From the NCBI GenBank assembly GCA_003564655.1, contig PXES01000342.1:1-10449 (forward strand): DNA of 10,449 nucleotides, read 5' to 3'. The notes beneath the pieces were generated by a model. It saw nothing but the letters and a program-made list of their open reading frames with translations, did not search any database and was not told the DNA's origin. Position 1 is the first letter of the stretch. Every line of letters starts with the position of its first letter. The stretch is from Paracoccaceae bacterium. GTDB lineage: Bacteria > Pseudomonadota > Alphaproteobacteria > Rhodobacterales > Rhodobacteraceae. Positions 5,380 through 10,449 of this stretch are shown piece by piece. Both the position numbers and the translations under genes were made by a program.

Positions 5380-6452
5380 CCGATCTTCGCCCCCCAGAAG
5401 CTGGTGTGGTCGGCCGCGAAGAAGCCGTCCTGCGCGCGGAAATACCCCTGCAACTCGACAGTATCGCCTTCCTGCAGCACCGCCATGGTCTGCAGCCAGA
5501 GCGCGGTGGCCTCGGAGACATGCGCGCCGCTGATCTCGCCGAAGGACCCGCGGAGCTCAATGCTGCCATTCAGGACCAGCCGCCCGCGCATGCGCGCGGA
5601 GGTGCTGGAATTGACCTTGTAGAGCAGCGCCGCGCCGAAGAGATACGTCCCGTCCGCGGGGGCCATGAAGTGGTTGGCGCCGGCATCGAACGCGCCCTGA
5701 TCGTTATACTCGGTGGCGTTGATGCCGATCGTCGTCCAGGTATCGACGCCGACATAGTTGTCGTAATTGGTGTAGCCCTTGAAGCGCGGCAGGCGGGGCT
5801 GGTCGACGATTCCGGTGGCGTTGTCGACGATCAGCCCGTCGAAAAAGGCGCTGCCGTCGGGCGAGACCGCCAGCCGGAAGCGGTCGGAGCCGAACAGCCC
5901 CACCAGCGCCTTCGTCACGAAACCGGTCTGCAGCGTCAGCCCGAGATCGTCGCCTGCCGCTTCCTTGTTCATGGTGTAGAACAGATCGCCGCTGCCGCCC
6001 TCGGCCACGGTTCGCGCGGTCCAGAGCGCGGCGTTCAGCTTGGCCGAGAACGGGTTGGACGCATCGGCCGTCGTTCCCAGCCCCAGCAGGGCGAGGTCCT
6101 GCAGCGTATCCGGCGTCGTGCCGATCCAGCCGGAGCCATCGAAGACCAGCAGCAGGCTCTCGGCCTCGACCCATGCTCGCCAGCCCGCGCGCGGCGGCAG
6201 CCGGAGCCAGGCGCCGTCGGTCCAGAGCGCCACGTTCAGGTCCCAGCCCGCCCAGTCGCCGGTGGCGCCCGAGGCGACGATGTAGCGATCGCCATCGGCA
6301 GGACTGCCAGGAGGCGCGGTTAGGTCGCGATCCTCGACGGAGAGCTGCACGAGCCCGTCGAGGATGCGCAGCGCCTCGTTATGGGTGACATGCTTCTGCG
6401 CCTGCGCCGCGAGGATATACGGCAGCAGCAGGTTGGTAGTGGTGTCAGACAT
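5376..6452 (-). CDS. DUF2793 phage tail fibre / receptor-binding protein with C1q-like C-terminus
   Basis: The protein has 358 residues. Residues about 5-112 match the DUF2793 pattern known from alphaproteobacterial prophages: LLLPYILAAQAQKHVTHNEAL, then DGDRYIVASGATGDWAG, then DGAWLRLPPRAGWRAWVE. The middle (113-220) is low in recognisable features and may be a fibre-like linker. Residues about 222-358 look like a C1q/TNF-type jelly roll: ANHFMAPADGTYLFGAALLYKV, LVLNG, and the closing FWGAKIG. Such domains trimerise and bind ligands, so this is probably a receptor-binding protein at the tail tip. I chose ATG 6450-6452 because GAGAGGG lies just upstream and the conserved start MSDTTTNLLLPY begins there. 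A longer frame to 6899 only overlaps the tail-tip gene. It begins 8 bases after the tail-tip stop and ends in an ATGA overlap with the holin-like gene. Confidence 0.9.
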   Translation of the reverse strand: MSDTTTNLLLPYILAAQAQKHVTHNEALRILDGLVQLSVEDRDLTAPPGSPADGDRYIVASGATGDWAGWDLNVALWTDGAWLRLPPRAGWRAWVEAESLLLVFDGSGWIGTTPDTLQDLALLGLGTTADASNPFSAKLNAALWTARTVAEGGSGDLFYTMNKEAAGDDLGLTLQTGFVTKALVGLFGSDRFRLAVSPDGSAFFDGLIVDNATGIVDQPRLPRFKGYTNYDNYVGVDTWTTIGINATEYNDQGAFDAGANHFMAPADGTYLFGAALLYKVNSSTSARMRGRLVLNGSIELRGSFGEISGAHVSEATALWLQTMAVLQEGDTVELQGYFRAQDGFFAADHTSFWGAKIG

Positions 6453-6460
6453 GGACCCTC

Positions 6461-9400
6461 TCAGAAACTCAGGGTGACGGTTCTCGGTGCCCCCCGCCCG
6501 ACGAGGGCAGAGAGCTGGAAGATGCGGATTGTAAGTGCGTCGCCGGGGCCGAGCGGTGTACCCCAATCGGCGATCTGGTCGGCCTCGCTGTAGGTCGCGC
6601 TGGTGGTGCCCGTGGTGAGCACCCGCGTCACGGTCGCGCCGTCCATGATCTCGATCTCGTAGGCTTCGACCTCTTCCGCCATTGGCACATCCAGCCCGCC
6701 CCAGCTGTCGGCCGCCAGTGCGCGGGACCGGCGCGTCCAGCGGAGGGTCAGATCGCCAGTCGCGCGCGGACGCCGCCAGGGCTGTGCGACATGGGCGACG
6801 GAGAACGGCCGAAGCCCGATACCCTGTGGCGCGAAACTGCGGGCGACATGGGTCTCCTCGCTGACCGGGCGGCTCGCGGGGCCAATGCGCCAGTTCCACG
6901 GGATGCCGAGATCGGCCTCGGCGATGGGTAGGACAGCGAGGCTGGTGTCGAGGACCACCACCCGCGAACCGGCAGGGGTCGGGTTGCCCATGGCGCCCTC
7001 GGTGCCGCGCTGGCCACGCAGGAGCCGGCTCAGGCGATAGCGCCCCGGCGCGATCAGCTCGGCTGCGCCGGCCTGCACGATCTCCCAGATCCCCGGCGCG
7101 CTCTCGACGGCCAGCGCGTTGGCACCACTTAGGAGGGGGAGATCGGTCACGCTCTCCAGCGTGCCGGTGATCAGATCGACCTCCAGCGTGTTGCCGTGAT
7201 CGAAGCGGGACGTGGGGCCCGCATAGAGCTCCGAGACCAGCGTGCCCATCCGGGCACGGGTGCCGAAGACCGTGAGCAACTCGAACCCGTCGGTCGACGG
7301 GCTGCGGAACACCGCCATCTCGCCCGGCCAGGGCACCGCATGCGCGGCGATCAGCGGGTGATGCGCAGGCTGATCCTCGGTGAGCTGCGGCAGGTCCATC
7401 AGCGCCACCTCGGGCGCACCGAAAACCACGGCGCGCGAGAGCGAGGACGTACGGGCCTGCCCGGGCGGCAGGTCATGGGCTTCGCGGTCCTGGCGCACGG
7501 CCTCGATGGCGCGGGCCTCGGCATCGGCGGTGGAGATCAACCGCAGCGGAAGGTGGCGGCCATCATGATCGAGCGTCACCACATCGGCGGGGTCCAGCGC
7601 GAGGCGCGAGGGCGGCAGGCGGAACACGGCCGTTTCGCGCCCGGTCCAGGCTTCCATCAGCGCGCGGCGGCAGCGGCGCTCGGCCTCTTCAGGCGAGACC
7701 GCCATGGGGAAGGCTTCCGAGGCGATGCGCGCCGTGTGCACGGTGATGCGCTGCGCCTCGACCTGTGCGGCGTCATAATCCTCGTCGGCGCGCGCGACCT
7801 GCCATTTCAGCGCCTGCGGCAGCTCCGTCTCCTGCGCGCGGGTCAGCTCGAACACCTCGCCGCCACCCGCCTGCGCAACGGCCAGATCGTCCATGCCGAT
7901 CTCGGCCACAGCCCCGCGGCCACGCATGACAAAGCGGATCACGCCTTCGGTCTCGACGGCGTCGAAGCCGAAATGCCGCGCCAGCGTGGTGATCGAGGCA
8001 CGCGGGCTTTCCAGCGCGCCGATGGCATAGCCCTCGACCGCGCCCCAGAGGCCGGAAACGTCGATGTGCTGGGCAGGCAACCCGGCGCGCAGGCAGAGGT
8101 GGCGCACGAGCGCGGCCAGCGACACCGCCCCGAGCCGCCCGGTCAGCCAGTGCCCGAGCCGCCAGTTCGCGCCGTCGGTCCAGACATCGGTCAGCGCCGG
8201 AAAGAATGGATAGGGCCGCGCGTCCCAGGTCCAGGCCGCGCATTCGGGGACATGCACCATCCGGTCGCCATAGACCGACGACACCGGATTGTTGTCCGGG
8301 TCACCCCACCAGAGATACGTCGCCTCGAGATAGGCGCGCTGGATGGCATCGTCCCGCCAGCCGCGCGAGAAATAGGGCACAAAGCTTTCGGACGACTTCG
8401 GGTCGAAGAACACATTTGGCTGGTTGGTGCCGCGATCCACGGCGGGACAGCCGAGCTCGGGGAACCAGATCGGTTTGGACTCGGGCACCCATGCCGTCGG
8501 CGTCGCACTCTCCACGCCACCGGGCCGGTCGAAATGCGGCTCCGACCACCAGGCGCGCAGATCCTTGTAGCGGAAGACCCACGGTTTGCCGTGGGCACCG
8601 TCCGATACGGGCGTCCGGATCTGCGCCGAGCGATCAGCCGCGCTGGCATAGAACCAGTCAAAGCCCTCGCCCCCGGCGATGTTGGATTGCAGATATTCCC
8701 GGTCGTAGATCGCGGGCCAGCCTTCAGCTGCATCGGCGTGCTCGAACCCATCGCGCCAGTCCGAGAGCGGCATGTAGTTGTCGATGGCGATGAAGTCGGT
8801 GTTCGCGTCGGCCCAGAGCGGATCGAGGGGGAAGAACACGTCGCCATTCGGCGGGTCGCTCGAACCCGTGGCGCTCCCCGCCTCATCATCGCCCGGCTGA
8901 TGGCCGAAATACTCCGACCAGTCGGCCGCGTAGCTGATCTTCGTCGTGGGGCCGAGGATACTGCGGACGGCGGAAGCGAGATCACGCAAGGCCTGCACGG
9001 CCGGATAGGTGGACGCGCCCGAGCGGATCGTGGTCAGCCCGCGCATCTCCGAGCCGATCAGGAAGGCATCGACACCCCCGGCGGCCGCACAGAGATGGGC
9101 GTAGTGCAGGATCATCCGGCGCAGACCCCAGTCGCTGGAGGGACCGGTCCAGGTGACGGTCTCACCCGAAACGGCGAAGTTCGCGGGCGTGGCAGCGCCG
9201 AAGAAGCTCGTGACCTGCGTGGCGGCCGTGGCGGTCTTGTCAGCCGTCCCCGCGTAACCTGCAGCGGGCGAACATGTGATCCGCCCGCGCCAGGGAAACA
9301 CCGGCTGGCCGGTATTGGCGGCGTTGTCGCTGTAGGGGTCCGGCAGATCGTTGCCGGGCGGCACGTCCATCAGGATGAAGGGATAGAAGGTCACGCGCAG

Positions 9401-10449
9401 CCCACGGGCCTTCATCTCCTGGATCGTCTGCACCACCGCGAAGTCGGCCGGCGTGCCGCCATAGACCGGGCGATCCTCTGCATCACGACTTACGAGATGC
9501 GCGGCAGAGCGGCTCACCCCGTTCACGTTCCATGTTCGCGGGCTGGTCGCCTTCTCGGACACCTCCACCCCGGGCCGGATCGCGCAGTCGCCCACGCGCA
9601 GATCATTGCCGAACCAGGCCACGACGAGGCTGACGCCCTCGACTGCCGGCACCATCGCCTGCAAGCGGTCCAGCGCCACCACGATGTCGGTGGTGTCCGA
9701 GAGCGCATTCAGGTTCTCGGGCTCTTGTGACCCGCTACTGCCCTTGCGGATCGCTTGCGTGGCATAGGTGAACTCGCCCGAGGCCGGGATCATGGTCACG
9801 GCCTGCGTCAGCCCCTCGGCGGTGTCGGGATCCGCGAGCGGGCGGAACACCTCGAAGGTAAGCTGCGGGATGCGGTTGCCGAAATCGGCCAGCGGCAGCT
9901 CCTCGAACACCACATAGGCCGTGCCGCGATAGGCGGGCGTATCGGCCGCACCCATGCGGGCGGCGATGAACGGGTCCGGCACCTGCGCCTCGTCGCCCGG
10001 ATACCAGCGCCAGGTGATGCCGGAGAGATCGAGCGGCTTGCCATCGGCCCAGATGCGCCCGATGCCAGTAATCTCGCCCTCGCAGAGAGCCACGGCAAAA
10101 CTGGCAAAATACAGATACTCGGTCGTGCGCACGCGCCCGCCGCCACCCCCCTTGCCGCCCCCCTGCGTGGTGGTGCGTGTCTCCTCGCGGAAGTCGGTCG
10201 CCCAGATGATGTTGCCGCCCAAACGCATGCGCCCGTAGAGGCGCGGGATCACCGCGCCCTCGGTCGAGGCGGTGATACGCAGCGAGTCGAGGCGCGGCCC
10301 CTCGATGCGCTGGGTGGGCGCGAGCGACGAGACGATCCAGCTGTCGACCACCGAGCCGACGGTCGCCCCGATCATGCCGCCGATCGCGGCGCCGGACAGA
10401 CCGAGGATCGCGCCGCCGAACCCCATGCCGATGCTGGAGCCGACAGCCC
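6461..10449 (-). CDS. tail-tip / host-specificity protein, GTA gp15-like with TIM-barrel domain (N-terminus cut by window edge)
   Basis: At least 1328 residues are visible. The first in-window ATG is at 10426, but the frame stays open to the edge (upstream residues AVGSSIG), and related proteins have a few more Ala/Gly-rich residues first, so the true start is probably just outside. Counting from 10426: the glycine-rich N-terminus (1-30) is followed by a tail-tip beta region (40-200) with a Gly/Lys-rich loop near 85-97. A GTA TIM-barrel-like domain spans about 260-730 (FLIGSEMRGLT near 459, ISYAADWSEYFGH near 505, PELGCPAVDRG near 655). A phage tail domain spans about 780-940 (RASITTLARHFGFDAVE), with the C-terminal region of the RcGTA gp15 family after it (RYRLSRLLRGQRG near 1130). 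By family knowledge it forms the tail-tip megatron that contacts the cell surface and may handle glycan. It is the first visible gene of the fibre-lysis block. Confidence 0.92.
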   Translation of the reverse strand, partial: AVGSSIGMGFGGAILGLSGAAIGGMIGATVGSVVDSWIVSSLAPTQRIEGPRLDSLRITASTEGAVIPRLYGRMRLGGNIIWATDFREETRTTTQGGGKGGGGGRVRTTEYLYFASFAVALCEGEITGIGRIWADGKPLDLSGITWRWYPGDEAQVPDPFIAARMGAADTPAYRGTAYVVFEELPLADFGNRIPQLTFEVFRPLADPDTAEGLTQAVTMIPASGEFTYATQAIRKGSSGSQEPENLNALSDTTDIVVALDRLQAMVPAVEGVSLVVAWFGNDLRVGDCAIRPGVEVSEKATSPRTWNVNGVSRSAAHLVSRDAEDRPVYGGTPADFAVVQTIQEMKARGLRVTFYPFILMDVPPGNDLPDPYSDNAANTGQPVFPWRGRITCSPAAGYAGTADKTATAATQVTSFFGAATPANFAVSGETVTWTGPSSDWGLRRMILHYAHLCAAAGGVDAFLIGSEMRGLTTIRSGASTYPAVQALRDLASAVRSILGPTTKISYAADWSEYFGHQPGDDEAGSATGSSDPPNGDVFFPLDPLWADANTDFIAIDNYMPLSDWRDGFEHADAAEGWPAIYDREYLQSNIAGGEGFDWFYASAADRSAQIRTPVSDGAHGKPWVFRYKDLRAWWSEPHFDRPGGVESATPTAWVPESKPIWFPELGCPAVDRGTNQPNVFFDPKSSESFVPYFSRGWRDDAIQRAYLEATYLWWGDPDNNPVSSVYGDRMVHVPECAAWTWDARPYPFFPALTDVWTDGANWRLGHWLTGRLGAVSLAALVRHLCLRAGLPAQHIDVSGLWGAVEGYAIGALESPRASITTLARHFGFDAVETEGVIRFVMRGRGAVAEIGMDDLAVAQAGGGEVFELTRAQETELPQALKWQVARADEDYDAAQVEAQRITVHTARIASEAFPMAVSPEEAERRCRRALMEAWTGRETAVFRLPPSRLALDPADVVTLDHDGRHLPLRLISTADAEARAIEAVRQDREAHDLPPGQARTSSLSRAVVFGAPEVALMDLPQLTEDQPAHHPLIAAHAVPWPGEMAVFRSPSTDGFELLTVFGTRARMGTLVSELYAGPTSRFDHGNTLEVDLITGTLESVTDLPLLSGANALAVESAPGIWEIVQAGAAELIAPGRYRLSRLLRGQRGTEGAMGNPTPAGSRVVVLDTSLAVLPIAEADLGIPWNWRIGPASRPVSEETHVARSFAPQGIGLRPFSVAHVAQPWRRPRATGDLTLRWTRRSRALAADSWGGLDVPMAEEVEAYEIEIMDGATVTRVLTTGTTSATYSEADQIADWGTPLGPGDALTIRIFQLSALVGRGAPRTVTLSF

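Larger units (their letters stand above)
3534..10449 (-). mobile_element. late-gene end of a tailed-phage prophage (partial)
   Basis: Seven consecutive minus-strand genes are in phage late order: tail tip, DUF2793 fibre, holin-like protein, M15 endolysin, i-spanin-like, o-spanin-like and a small conserved protein. The tail tip is of the type found in Rhodobacter gene transfer agents. GTA clusters I know of do not carry this fibre plus full lysis set directly after gp15, so a siphovirus-like prophage is the better reading. All frames are intact, so this end is not visibly decayed. The element runs off the right edge. No integrase, repressor or att core is in view. The left limit is set by the change to chromosomal genes at 3462. 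Confidence 0.75.

Noticed and set aside
5361..6323. A 320-codon open frame on the + strand opposite the DUF2793 gene.
   Set aside because: It is an antisense shadow of a gene with clear domain patterns; the translation is Arg/Gly/Ala-rich and resembles nothing known.
7196..9730. An 844-codon open frame on the + strand opposite the tail-tip gene.
   Set aside because: It lies fully antisense to a well-supported gene, has low-complexity Arg/Gly/His-rich content and no recognisable domain. Long antisense frames are expected opposite high-GC codons.
3534..10449. A canonical gene transfer agent cluster rather than a prophage.
   Set aside because: The tail-tip gene fits, but the adjoining DUF2793 fibre and full lysis cassette do not match the RcGTA order as I know it. 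The right flank is needed for a final answer.

Overview
The window looks like a high-GC alphaproteobacterial chromosome, most likely of the Rhodobacter/Paracoccus group (Rhodobacteraceae). The grounds are codon use, the GTA-type tail-tip protein on the right and the style of the chromosomal genes on the left. The placement rests on recognition of protein families, not on a search.

Left part (about 1-3470), chromosomal. The end of a small membrane protein, possibly MauE/DoxX-like, enters on the + strand (3-134). A minus-strand block follows: an MFS transporter (1431-2721) broken by a one-base frameshift, a short periplasmic cytochrome c (816-1247) and a five-helix membrane protein of unknown function (150-806). 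Divergent from the MFS gene is an ArsR-type regulator fused to a rhodanese domain (2797-3462). A near-perfect inverted repeat (2750-2777) lies between the two and is the probable operator. The regulator has cysteines only in its rhodanese domain, so reactive sulfur or redox control of the MFS gene is a reasonable inference.

Right part (about 3534-10449), the late end of a tailed-phage prophage, all on the minus strand and read from right to left. It starts with a very large tail-tip/host-specificity protein related to gp15 of the Rhodobacter gene transfer agent, cut by the right window edge. Then come a DUF2793 receptor-binding or fibre protein with a C1q-like C-terminus, a one-helix coiled-coil protein that may be the holin, an M15 peptidase endolysin with a C-terminal membrane segment, an i-spanin-like protein and an overlapping o-spanin-like lipoprotein. 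A small conserved protein of unknown function (3534-3734) is last. Several genes overlap by start/stop codons (ATGA, TGATG), so the fibre and lysis genes are probably translated from one late transcript.

The prophage-chromosome border probably falls between the convergent genes ending at 3462 and 3534. No integrase, tRNA or convincing att repeat is visible. There is no CRISPR array, rRNA, tRNA or insertion sequence in the window. I see no clearly undescribed system. The most interesting items are the overlapping spanin-like pair, the membrane-anchored endolysin, the ArsR-rhodanese operator and the broken transporter.
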